DNA of 64,000 nt from assembly GCF_009497655.1 (NCBI RefSeq), contig NZ_CP023317.1, positions 1,579,501-1,643,500 on the forward strand. The letters run 5' to 3'. Position numbers and translations under genes: made by a program. Every line of letters starts with the position of its first letter. Position 1 is the stretch's first letter. Positions 16,088 through 24,236 of the stretch are shown in pieces. The notes under the pieces are model-generated. The model made no database searches. It worked only from the letters and a program-made list of their open reading frames with translations, and was not told where the DNA came from. Origin of the DNA: Priestia megaterium (GTDB lineage Bacteria > Bacillota > Bacilli > Bacillales > Bacillaceae_H).

Positions 16088-19000
16088 ATGAAAAGAACCG
16101 TCAAAAAGTTATTGATGATTGGAGTCGCTTGTTCCATAAGCATGTTTTCTGTATACCCTGTATTAGCTGATAATACAGGGTATTATCAAGAAAAATATCG
16201 GAATCAATTTCATTTTTCTCCAGAAGCGAACTGGATGAACGATCCAAATGGAATGGTCTATTATAACGGGGAGTACCACCTTTTTTATCAGTATTATCCT
16301 TACGGTACCACCTGGGGACCTATGCACTGGGGGCATGCAGTTAGTACAGACTTAGTGAAATGGAAACACCTTCCGGTTGCTCTTTCGCCAGATGAGAACG
16401 GAGAGATCTTTTCAGGAAGTGCCGTTATCGATTGGAATAATACCGCAGGATTTGGAAAAGAAGCGATGGTAGCTATCTTTACGCACTCAGGCAGTAAAGG
16501 GCAAGTTCAAAGTCTAGCATACAGCACGGACAGCGGAAGAACATGGACCAAATATGAAGGAAATCCTGTTATGCCAAATCCCCCAGTTCCTGACTGGCGC
16601 GATCCAAAAGTGTTTTGGCACGAGCAAACCAAGCAGTGGGTGATGTCTTTAGCTGCTAAAGATAAAATCATGTTTTATACATCACCTGACTTGAAAAATT
16701 GGAAATACGCAAGTGAGTTTGGATCTGACGGAGGGATTCAAGCAAACGGTCAAAGCGGTGCCTATTCATATACTTTGTCTGAACAAAAAGGTCAATCTTT
16801 TACTCTAGAGGGAGAAATTATGCTTGTAGAAAAGAATGGACGCGAAGGTGCAGGAGGCCTTGTTTTTCGTTCTAATAAAGATGCAACAAACGCATATACC
16901 GTCAATTTAGATGCTGAAAAGAACCTCTTAACACTTAACAAAGTAGAGAAAGGAAGCGTAACGACCGTTGTTTCAAAGCCAATGAGGCTGGATACGTCAC
17001 AAGCGTATCACGTGAAAGTAGAAGCAAACAGTCACCACTTTAAGATACTGCTAAATGGAAAACAGGTTTTAGAAGGCAGTGATGTATCTTTTGAAAACGG
17101 TCAGTTTGGATTAACAGCATGGAATTCCACAGCTGTCTTTCGTCATGTTAAATTTACGAATCAATCTAATTTCATAACCAATCTATCTAACTGGAAATCT
17201 ATTACTGGAACGTGGAATGATACTGCTGCTGGAAAAATCGGTAAATCTAACAGCGACGGATATATTATGAGTGAAGAACAGGGAGATCAGTTCATTTACG
17301 AGTCAAATATGACATTTTTAGATGAAAACCATGGTTCAGGTGCGCTACTTTTCCGAGCAGACGCGGAAGCCAAAAACGGATATATAGCTAGCGTAGATGC
17401 TTCTAAGGATACAATCAAACTAGTAAAACTTCAAAATGGCATTTCAACTGTCCTTGCTGAAACAAACGAAAAAATTGATACGAGCAAATCACATCAAGTA
17501 AAAGTAACTGCATCGGGAAATGAACTTGATTTGCATATAGACGATAACTTCACCCTTACTGCAAAAGATGAAACTTTTTCAAAAGGATTGTTTGGACTAC
17601 ATGTTAATCAATCTTCAGTCCGGTTTCAAGACGTTAACATGACAAAGTTTATTGATACAGATGAAAAAGAAATTAAAAATAAAAGTTTTGAAACAGGAGA
17701 TCTCACCGGCTGGAAAACGATAAAGGGAAATGCATTCACAAACGATCATGTAACGGATGCAACCGCAAATTGGAGCGGTCTTTTTGAACAAAAAGGAAAG
17801 TATCATTTATGGGGTTTTTCTGATAAGCAAGATGGCGATAATGCCACTGGAGAATTACATTCGTCTTATTTTAAATTGAGCGGTTCAGGTGAAATTAATT
17901 TGTTAATGGGAGGCGGAAACGACCCCACAAACCGCTATGTAGCCTTAGTCCGGGCATCCGACGATAAAGAATTGATTCGTCAAGCGAATACAAAGTTTGC
18001 AGATGAAAAGTACCAGCGCTACGTGTGGGATGCTTCTAAGTATATAGGAGAAGTACTGTACATTAAAGCCGTTGATCAAGCTGTAGGAGGATGGGGGCAT
18101 ATTAATCTAGATGATGTGAATGTATTCAATACAGAAAAAATGCCGGAGAAAGTAGACAGTGTAGCAAAAGAACCAGAGGAAGCTAAACAAAGAGAAGGCG
18201 GAGAGCTTTCAGATTGGAACACAGTGTCAGGAGAATGGGTGAATTCAACTCACGGAAGCAACGGAGGAATTTGGGAATGTCCTACTTTACTCGAACTGCC
18301 GGTTGATGGAGACAGAACGAAGAAAAAATGGGTACTGCAAGTCAGTATCAATGATGGAGCGGCAGCTGGAGGTTCAGGTATGCAGTACTTTGTTGGTGAT
18401 TTTGACGGAAAAACATTTAAAAATGAAAACCCGCCAGAGGAAGTGCTTTGGACAGATTATGGTGCCGACTTTTATGCTGCTGTAGATTGGAGCGGTGTTG
18501 AAGGAGATAACGGAGAAAAGTATTGGCTAGGCTGGATGAGCAACTGGCAATATGCCAACAATACTCCAACTACTACTTGGAGAAGCTCTATGTCAATCCC
18601 AAGAAAAATAGAACTCACCAACACAGCAAAAGGGCTTCGTTTAAAACAAATACCTGTTTCAATTGATTCAATTCGCAATAAGCAAGAAAAAAAGGTGTTG
18701 AAGAATCTGATGGTTACTGAAAACAAAAATCTTCTGTCAGGCATACAGGAAAACAAATATGAAATTATTGCAGAATTCGATGTTTCAAATACGGATGCAC
18801 AAGAATTTGGTTTTCAAATTCAAAAAGAAGGCAGCGAAAATACAAAAGTCAGCTATAACGTAAACAAGCAGCAATTATTTGTTGACCGAACAAACTCTGG
18901 AAGTTTTGATTTTGGTGAAAATGTGAAAGGCAAACACTCTGCTCCCATGCTTCCAAAAGCCGGAAAGGTTAAGCTTCATATGTTTGTAGACCAGTCGTCT

Positions 19001-19666
19001 GTAGAAGTATTTGGCAATGACGGCACTGCAGTAATAACAGACCAGCTCTTTCCAACGCTTTCAAGCAATAAAATAAAGCTTTACAGCAAAGGAGGGGCTG
19101 TAAAATTAAATTCTCTTAAGATGTATCCGTTAAAATCTATTTGGAATAAAAGTCCTGTTGATACAAACTTATCTGAATGGAAGAATATTAGCGGACTATG
19201 GGCCGATACGATTAACGGAAAACAAGGACGAAGCAAAGAAGATTCCTTTACCTTATCATCAAAAGAAGCAAAAAATTTCACATATGAGGCAAAAATAAAG
19301 GTGTTAGACGATTCTGTTTCAAATTCTACAGGAGCAGGAGCGCTAGTATTCCGTTCGGATGAACAGGCAAACAATGCTTATGCTGCGAATGTAGATGTGC
19401 TGAATAATCAAATAAAGCTCATTGCGTTTAGAGACAGAATAGGAAAGGATCTCATTATTTACGACGATGGGGGAAAGCTGGATTTAAAACCAAATACGGA
19501 TTACCATCTAAAAGTGATGGCTGAAGGAGAACACATTCAAGTTTATCTCGATGGCAAGCTGGTGATCGATACAATGGACCCTACCTTTTCAGAAGGTTAT
19601 GCTGGGCTGAACGTGTGGAATTCTACTAGTTTGTTTAATGAAGTGAAATTTGAAACAGTGGATTAA
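16088..19666 (+). CDS. sacC: Giant modular secreted levanase (GH32 interrupted by CBM66-like modules)
   Basis: 1192-residue exo/endo-fructanase with a signal peptide (about 1-28, ending VLAD). The upstream ATG at 16064 would cover the AAAGGAGG site, so 16088 is the start. GH32 motifs: WMNDPNG (Asp52), WRDP (Asp172) and WECP (Glu730). RDP and EC are 558 residues apart, against 54 in the hydrolase at 4753: about 500 residues are inserted in the catalytic propeller. The insert holds two CBM66-like beta-sandwiches (each with a GALLFR- or GGLVFR-type motif) and a third, different module (about 528-685). After the propeller comes the GH32 sandwich (FVDQSSVEVFGNDG) and a C-terminal CBM66-like module (about 1028-1192). 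B. subtilis SacC has 677 residues. Last gene of the lev operon; no levB follows. Confidence 0.93.
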   Translation: MKRTVKKLLMIGVACSISMFSVYPVLADNTGYYQEKYRNQFHFSPEANWMNDPNGMVYYNGEYHLFYQYYPYGTTWGPMHWGHAVSTDLVKWKHLPVALSPDENGEIFSGSAVIDWNNTAGFGKEAMVAIFTHSGSKGQVQSLAYSTDSGRTWTKYEGNPVMPNPPVPDWRDPKVFWHEQTKQWVMSLAAKDKIMFYTSPDLKNWKYASEFGSDGGIQANGQSGAYSYTLSEQKGQSFTLEGEIMLVEKNGREGAGGLVFRSNKDATNAYTVNLDAEKNLLTLNKVEKGSVTTVVSKPMRLDTSQAYHVKVEANSHHFKILLNGKQVLEGSDVSFENGQFGLTAWNSTAVFRHVKFTNQSNFITNLSNWKSITGTWNDTAAGKIGKSNSDGYIMSEEQGDQFIYESNMTFLDENHGSGALLFRADAEAKNGYIASVDASKDTIKLVKLQNGISTVLAETNEKIDTSKSHQVKVTASGNELDLHIDDNFTLTAKDETFSKGLFGLHVNQSSVRFQDVNMTKFIDTDEKEIKNKSFETGDLTGWKTIKGNAFTNDHVTDATANWSGLFEQKGKYHLWGFSDKQDGDNATGELHSSYFKLSGSGEINLLMGGGNDPTNRYVALVRASDDKELIRQANTKFADEKYQRYVWDASKYIGEVLYIKAVDQAVGGWGHINLDDVNVFNTEKMPEKVDSVAKEPEEAKQREGGELSDWNTVSGEWVNSTHGSNGGIWECPTLLELPVDGDRTKKKWVLQVSINDGAAAGGSGMQYFVGDFDGKTFKNENPPEEVLWTDYGADFYAAVDWSGVEGDNGEKYWLGWMSNWQYANNTPTTTWRSSMSIPRKIELTNTAKGLRLKQIPVSIDSIRNKQEKKVLKNLMVTENKNLLSGIQENKYEIIAEFDVSNTDAQEFGFQIQKEGSENTKVSYNVNKQQLFVDRTNSGSFDFGENVKGKHSAPMLPKAGKVKLHMFVDQSSVEVFGNDGTAVITDQLFPTLSSNKIKLYSKGGAVKLNSLKMYPLKSIWNKSPVDTNLSEWKNISGLWADTINGKQGRSKEDSFTLSSKEAKNFTYEAKIKVLDDSVSNSTGAGALVFRSDEQANNAYAANVDVLNNQIKLIAFRDRIGKDLIIYDDGGKLDLKPNTDYHLKVMAEGEHIQVYLDGKLVIDTMDPTFSEGYAGLNVWNSTSLFNEVKFETVD

Positions 19667-19675
19667 GGAATTGTG

Positions 19676-19704
19676 AAAGCTGCCGTGTACTAAGGCAGCT
19701 TTTA
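19676..19704 (+). terminator. Terminator of the lev operon
   Basis: AAAGCTGCC / GGCAGCTTT hairpin with a T-run, ten bases after the levanase stop. Confidence 0.8.
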
Positions 19705-19712
19705 TATAACAT

Positions 19713-19748
19713 AAAAAAGTATGCTGCGGTGAAGTAGCATGCTTTTTT
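19713..19748 (+). terminator. Second hairpin behind the lev operon
   Basis: AAAAAAGTATGCT / AGCATGCTTTTTT with one mismatch, directly following the first terminator. It acts as a backup and could function in either direction. Confidence 0.65.
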
Positions 19749-19909
19749 GAATTTCATAGGTTAATGAAGAGGATTTTTACATATGATAAATATCTTACTA
19801 GTCTAATTAATCGTACATTTTAGTTCTTAAAAGGTCTTTTGAAAAATCCTCATAAAAATATGATAAAATCGGATAGGATATATATTTCGAGGAAGGAAAG
19901 TGTTTTTTT

Positions 19910-20656
19910 ATGATTATTGGTAACGAACAGGATTTAGAAAGTTTACGCAAAATTGGACGTATCGTTGCACTTGCGCGCGAAGAAATGAAAAAACAAGCAA
20001 AAGCAGGTATGACAACAAAAGAGCTTGATATGATCGGTAAAAAAATATTAGATGAACACGGTGCTATTTCTGCACCTGAAAAAGAATATAATTTCCCAGG
20101 TGTAACGTGCATTAGTGTCAACGAAGAAGTGGCTCACGGTATTCCGGGAGACCGCGTATTAAAAGATGGCGATTTAGTAAATGTGGATGTATCCGCAGTA
20201 CTTGATGGCTATTATTCGGATACGGGTATTTCATTTGTTATTGGGCAAGACGAAGAAAAAGAAAAGCTGTGTCAAGCTGCAGTAGATGCATTTTGGGCAG
20301 CTATGAAAAAAGTAAAAGCTGGTTCAAAACAAAATCAAATTGGTCGTGCTGTTTCTAACTTTGCACACCAAAACGGATATGCTGTTATTGAAAACTTAAC
20401 GGGTCATGGTGTTGGCCGCAGCTTGCATGACGCTCCTAACCACATTTTAAACTATTATGATCCAATGGATAAAGCCCTCTTGAAAAAAGGTCTTGTTATT
20501 GCTGTAGAGCCGTTTATCTCTATGAAGGCTGATCATATCATTGAACGCGGAGACGACGGCTGGACGTTTGTTACACCTGATAATAGTCTTGTAGCACAAT
20601 GTGAACATACGATTGTTGTAACAAACGGTGAACCGATTATTTTAACTGAACTATAA
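19910..20656 (+). CDS. map: Type I methionine aminopeptidase
   Basis: 248-residue M24 metallopeptidase that removes N-terminal Met from new proteins. Metal ligands are visible in VNVDVSAVLDGYYSDTGISF (two Asp), in LTGHGVGRSLHDAPNHI (His), and in IAVEPFIS and CEHTIVV (Glu). Full length. It is not in the ribosomal operon context (adk-map-infA), so it is probably the second methionine aminopeptidase (B. subtilis YflG type); the yflH-like gene next door supports this. GAGGAAGGAAAG is the ribosome binding site. Confidence 0.92.
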   Translation: MIIGNEQDLESLRKIGRIVALAREEMKKQAKAGMTTKELDMIGKKILDEHGAISAPEKEYNFPGVTCISVNEEVAHGIPGDRVLKDGDLVNVDVSAVLDGYYSDTGISFVIGQDEEKEKLCQAAVDAFWAAMKKVKAGSKQNQIGRAVSNFAHQNGYAVIENLTGHGVGRSLHDAPNHILNYYDPMDKALLKKGLVIAVEPFISMKADHIIERGDDGWTFVTPDNSLVAQCEHTIVVTNGEPIILTEL

Positions 20657-20684
20657 TCAAGTTTCTCTGTAGATTTCGGTAACA

Positions 20685-20746
20685 AAAAAGCTACTTCACT
20701 TAGCAATGTTTTTTCGTTGCATTATAGTGAGGTAGCTTTTTTATTA
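20685..20746 (+). terminator. Terminator after map
   Basis: Long stem AAAAAAGCTACTTCAC / GTGAGGTAGCTTTTTT with a nested inner hairpin (AGCAATG/CGTTGCA). Confidence 0.8.
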
Positions 20747-20866
20747 CTATGTAATGAATGACTATTATATCGACTTGCTTTGTTCATACAACGTTTGAAA
20801 GATAGTGTAATTGAATATGCTCAAGGGAATGCTAAGTATAAATCGAAATGAAAAGGGGTATGAAAT

Positions 20867-21175
20867 GTGGAATATGTAGGAAGAGAAGCGATTGTAAGTG
20901 AACTGACTCATCATATGGATGACATTTTAAACAAATATAACCTTCAAGGCGTCTCCGTATATGAAGAGGAAGGAGAAGGTAATCACTATTATCTTGGCTA
21001 CACAGTAAAAAAGAATGATCATGTGTTTATGGTTAACAGACCTTATCTAAAAGATAAAGACGGAAAATTAGCAGTCGAAAAGCAAGAATGGACTCTTCAA
21101 GGTAACGAAGGAGAAACAAATGGATATACTTCACTTGAAGATGCATTTCAAAAAATTGATGAAACCATACATTAA
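20867..21175 (+). CDS. Conserved small cytosolic protein, YflH-like
   Basis: 102-residue soluble protein starting at GTG, with AAAGGGG nine bases upstream. Charged N-terminal half, then YYLGYTVKKNDHVFMVNRPY, predicted alpha/beta. Size and position beside a YflG-type aminopeptidase suggest the B. subtilis yflH homologue, recognised from context only. Function unknown. Confidence 0.75.
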   Translation: MEYVGREAIVSELTHHMDDILNKYNLQGVSVYEEEGEGNHYYLGYTVKKNDHVFMVNRPYLKDKDGKLAVEKQEWTLQGNEGETNGYTSLEDAFQKIDETIH

Positions 21176-21435
21176 ATAATTTTTTGAATTTCAAGTTCAG
21201 ATTTTTTCTTTGAATGCGTGAATCTGAACAGTAGAGCGCTAATGGCTGTCGTGCTTCTTTCACCTATACTATCTAACTTTTCTTTGCTATAAAGTCTAGA
21301 AAATTACATGTAATAAAAAATTGTTTTTTTAGGTTTTACTATATAAATACGGGGTACACATATAGTACAGCAGCTATCATGCAAATGGTTGTTGTGAAAG
21401 GTTAAATACTTAGCGTTTGAAGGGACTGATTAGTT

Positions 21436-21537
21436 TTGAAAGGCTTAACAGCGACTTCAGCAAATGTATTACCGCAAATTGAAAGTAGATATCCGTATCT
21501 CACGCAAGGCACTTTGGTTATGAACCGATATACGTAA
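21436..21537 (+). CDS. Possible 33-aa peptide
   Basis: TTG-started ORF (MKGLTATSANVLPQIESRYP and on to NRYT), 11 bases after AAGGGA. It is followed by a strong terminator at 21582, so the interval is transcribed as a unit of its own. Could be a small protein or the remnant of one. Confidence 0.3.
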   Translation: MKGLTATSANVLPQIESRYPYLTQGTLVMNRYT

Positions 21538-21581
21538 CGAAAGGGCCTGACTAGGCAAACAAAGGAAAGACTGAATCAACG

Positions 21582-21622
21582 AGAAGAAGCCTGCATCTAA
21601 ACATGTAGGCTTCTTCTTTTTT
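21582..21622 (+). terminator. Strong intrinsic terminator
   Basis: Stem AGAAGAAGCCTGCAT / ATGTAGGCTTCTTCT with a 7-nt loop and T-run. No established gene lies immediately upstream, which supports a short transcript across 21300-21580. Confidence 0.85.
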
Positions 21623-21800
21623 ACAGATGAAACTAAGACGATGAATGAGTACATAACAGGTATACATTAAGAAGATTCAGATTCAGTCCATTTTTCGTGC
21701 ACGTTTTTCTTGAAAAAAGGTCATAAGTTGAAGATACTGTATATAACTATGTAAAAGAATTTTTGAATACAAAATAGTAAATCTGCTTGAGGTGAAAATG

Positions 21801-21950
21801 ATGAGAAAAGCAAATAAAAGTGAATTTCTGTGGAATACGTTAGACGGCTGGCTTTTTATCCCTAGGAACATTCCTTTACTATTTCTTTTTGTATTTCTCT
21901 TAGGGGTTTCTTACCTAGGTTGGGTTAAGCTGTTTCATAAATTCGTTTAG
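21801..21950 (+). CDS. Small single-pass membrane protein (49 aa)
   Basis: ORF starting at the second of two tandem ATG codons, six bases from GAGGTG. The protein has a basic N-terminus (MRKANKSEFLWNTLDGWLF) followed by one hydrophobic segment (about residues 22-40) and a short basic tail. It is followed by a strong hairpin. Not assigned to a family. Confidence 0.6.
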   Translation: MRKANKSEFLWNTLDGWLFIPRNIPLLFLFVFLLGVSYLGWVKLFHKFV

Positions 21951-21951
21951 G

Positions 21952-21997
21952 TACGCCAATGAGCTGAAACAAAAAACTGTTTCAGCTTATTGGCGTA
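21952..21997. terminator. Hairpin between convergent genes
   Basis: Nineteen-base stem with a single internal mismatch (21952-21970 / 21979-21997) and an 8-nt loop, between the small membrane-protein gene and the convergent YbaK-type gene. Confidence 0.75.
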
Positions 21998-22042
21998 CTG
22001 ATTGATTTATTTTATGTATATCTGTACCTTAATTTACCTAAG

Positions 22043-22516
22043 TTATTCATTCCATCCTTTGCACACATCAACCCATTTTAAGCATTTCGAAAATTCTTCT
22101 AGTTCGGGTATTGTTAATTCAATTGCACTATTTCCACTTCCACAGGCAGGGAAAACGGTAACAAAACGTTTCAGAGATTCATCTAGATACACGTGAACAC
22201 CTTCATTAACGGCAAATGGGCATACTCCGCCTACGGCATGACCAATCAGCGTTTCTACTTCACTTGCTCCAAGCATTTTTGCTTTGGTTCCGAACTCTTC
22301 TTTATATTTTCGATTATCAATTTTCGCATCTCCTGCTGCCACAATTAATAGAACGGTTCCTTCTGCGTTAAAAGAAAGACTTTTTGCGATCCGTTGCGGC
22401 TCACATTTTAAAGCTTGCGCTGCCAGTTCTACAGTAGCACTGGACTCATCCATTTCAATAATTCGATTCTCCATGCCATATTGTTTAAAATATGCTTTTA
22501 CTCTTTCAATCGCCAT
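22043..22516 (-). CDS. YbaK/EbsC-type aminoacyl-tRNA deacylase
   Basis: 157-residue protein with a YbaK/ProX fold. The family hydrolyses mischarged tRNA, for example Cys-tRNA(Pro). Visible motifs are the conserved lysine in RIAKSLSF, GDAKIDNRKYK and GHAVGGVCPF. The ORF extends upstream to a TTG, but the ATG at MAIERVKAY, 12 bases after GAAAGGA, fits the family length; an ATG directly after the GGA is an alternative. Exact tRNA specificity is not determinable. Confidence 0.88.
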   Translation of the reverse strand: MAIERVKAYFKQYGMENRIIEMDESSATVELAAQALKCEPQRIAKSLSFNAEGTVLLIVAAGDAKIDNRKYKEEFGTKAKMLGASEVETLIGHAVGGVCPFAVNEGVHVYLDESLKRFVTVFPACGSGNSAIELTIPELEEFSKCLKWVDVCKGWNE

Positions 22517-22831
22517 TTTTATATCCATTCCTTTCGTTAACTCTTGCAAATATGTATGATTGCCTTACAGAGGATGTACAGTTTCTCTTTGAAATAAAAA
22601 ATTCTTATTATTTTGTATATACGGAAATTATACACAACTTCTCAGTTAAAAGCACATATTCGTTTTAATTAAAAAAGTTACGTAGGTAAAGTATTTTTAG
22701 CTGATTGAAGCAGGATTACGGAACCCTTTGACGAATGTAACTATGTCGGCTGCGAAAACATAGGCATTAGAACAAAAGATAAATGATGAAATTGAAAAGG
22801 CGCAAATGTTCTAGTGAAATGAGGAGAAGGA
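22517..22831. other. Intergenic, nothing recognised
   Basis: AT-rich interval between divergent genes. It must hold promoters for both, but no clear -35/-10 pair, repeat or ORF above about 30 codons with a ribosome binding site was found. Confidence 0.4.
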
Positions 22832-23023
22832 ATGCCAAATTTACACACTATCGTCAGTTTCTTTAGCAGTACATGCATGGCAACGATGAGTATGATTTAT
22901 TTGTTTTCCCTTGTACCGCGGGCATGGTCTTTTAAATTTCGATTTGGAGCCATGATTGTAGGAATCCCAGTCGGCATTATAATGGGCCAGGTTGCTATGC
23001 TGATCGGCTGGCACCATCATTAA
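22832..23023 (+). CDS. Small two-helix membrane protein (63 aa)
   Basis: Two hydrophobic segments (about 5-27 and 37-58) and a His-rich C-terminus (GWHHH). GAGGAGAAGG precedes the ATG. It lies 37 bp before the aldo/keto reductase gene and is probably cotranscribed with it. Family not recognised. Confidence 0.7.
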   Translation: MPNLHTIVSFFSSTCMATMSMIYLFSLVPRAWSFKFRFGAMIVGIPVGIIMGQVAMLIGWHHH

Positions 23024-23060
23024 AACTTTGAACTTTTTAACAAAAAAGGAGACATGTAAA

Positions 23061-23885
23061 ATGAATATTGTCACATTAAACAACGGCTTAAAAATGCCTC
23101 AGCTTGGATTTGGCGTATGGCAAGTAGAAGATAACAAAGCAGCAGCTGCAGTGTCAAAAGCAATTGAAGTTGGATATACCTCTATCGACACAGCTATGAT
23201 TTATAAAAATGAAGAAGGAGTAGGTCAAGCGATTAAAGAATCTTCTGTTCCTCGGGAAGAGCTGTTTATTACAACAAAAGTTTGGAACAGCGACCAAGGC
23301 TATGAAAATGCACTACGTGCGTTTGATGAAAGCCTAGAACGATTAGGACTTGATTATGTGGATTTATATTTGATTCACTGGCCTACTCCTCAATATGATG
23401 AGTATGTGGAGACGTATAAAGCATTAGAAAAGCTTTATCACGATGGCAAAGTAAAAGCAATTGGCGTCTGCAACTTTGAAATTGAGCATTTGGAGCGCTT
23501 GTTAAATGAATGTGACGTAACGCCTGTTTTAAACCAAATTGAGTGCCATCCGTATCTTGCTCAAAATGAATTAAAAGAGTTTTGCGCCAAACATAATATT
23601 TTCGTGGAAGCATGGAGCCCTCTTGATCAAGGAGGAGAAGTGTTACAAGACGAGGTTATTCAAAAAATTGCTGAAGTACATAGCAAAACTCCGGCTCAAG
23701 TTGTATTGCGCTGGCACTTACAGAACAACACAATTGTCATTCCTAAGTCAGTTACACCGTCTAGAATAGAAGAAAACTTTAACGTGTTTGATTTTGAACT
23801 TACTGCTGATGATATGGCAGAGATTAATGGATTAAACAGCAACCGCCGCAAAGGTCCGCACCCAAGCGACATGAACGTCCGATAA
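23061..23885 (+). CDS. Aldo/keto reductase
   Basis: 274-residue NADPH-dependent oxidoreductase of the AKR superfamily (AKR5-like, similar to YvgN/YtbE and 2,5-diketo-gluconate reductases). Catalytic tetrad by motif: Asp43, Tyr48, Lys73 and His106 (SIDTAMIYKNE, TTKVW, LIHWP). C-terminal cofactor motif IPKSVTPSRIEEN. AAGGAG 12 bases before the ATG. Probable role is detoxification of aldehydes or methylglyoxal; the substrate is not known. Confidence 0.92.
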   Translation: MNIVTLNNGLKMPQLGFGVWQVEDNKAAAAVSKAIEVGYTSIDTAMIYKNEEGVGQAIKESSVPREELFITTKVWNSDQGYENALRAFDESLERLGLDYVDLYLIHWPTPQYDEYVETYKALEKLYHDGKVKAIGVCNFEIEHLERLLNECDVTPVLNQIECHPYLAQNELKEFCAKHNIFVEAWSPLDQGGEVLQDEVIQKIAEVHSKTPAQVVLRWHLQNNTIVIPKSVTPSRIEENFNVFDFELTADDMAEINGLNSNRRKGPHPSDMNVR

Positions 23886-23979
23886 CGTTTAAAAAATAAA
23901 ATTGTGCAGCCGTGAATCATCGCTGCTATAAGAAATAACGATTTTATTTCAGATTATTTAAAATTTTCTTAAATAATAA

Positions 23980-24007
23980 TTGACAAATGATTAATTCAGC
24001 GTAATAC
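23980..24007 (+). promoter_or_regulatory. Candidate hut operon promoter
   Basis: TTGACA (23980-23985), a 16-bp spacer and TAATAC (24002-24007). It lies upstream of the UAG-triplet leader element and the leader terminator, as required if those act in RNA. The -10 is weak. Confidence 0.45.
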
Positions 24008-24028
24008 TTAGTGTAGGTACCCTAGTTG

Positions 24029-24073
24029 CTTTAAGTTGTACAGCTTAAAGTGTATAGTGATTTAGTCATTTAG
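24029..24073 (+). promoter_or_regulatory. hut leader: inverted repeat and UAG triplets (HutP-like element)
   Basis: CTTTAAG / CTTAAAG (24029-24035 and 24044-24050) form a small hairpin. Three UAG triplets follow at 24055, 24063 and 24071 with regular 8-nt period. Further UAGs occur before the terminator. HutP of B. subtilis binds regularly spaced UAG/NAG triplets in the hut leader with histidine and Mg2+; the spacing here is 5 nt between triplets rather than 4. Confidence 0.5.
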
Positions 24074-24141
24074 CGATTGTATGTATAAGTGAAATACTGA
24101 TTATTAATAAAAGCCCATAGTGTAAGTAGGTTGGTTTATAG

Positions 24142-24190
24142 GGGGCTATATCAAAAGGAGCTTATTTCCTCTTTGATATAGCCCCTTTTT
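24142..24190 (+). terminator. hut leader terminator
   Basis: Strong hairpin with a 14-bp perfect outer stem (GGGGCTATATCAAA / TTTGATATAGCCCC) and five T residues, lying inside the leader 47 bp before hutH. A terminator before the first structural gene implies antitermination control. Confidence 0.85.
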
Positions 24191-24236
24191 GTGTTCAAAA
24201 AGAAAAGGCAGTCTACAGTTTAACAAGGGAGCGGGT

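Noticed and set aside
24189-24236. Longer hutH start at 24189
   Set aside because: The extra codons begin at the T-run of the leader terminator and no ribosome binding site precedes them.
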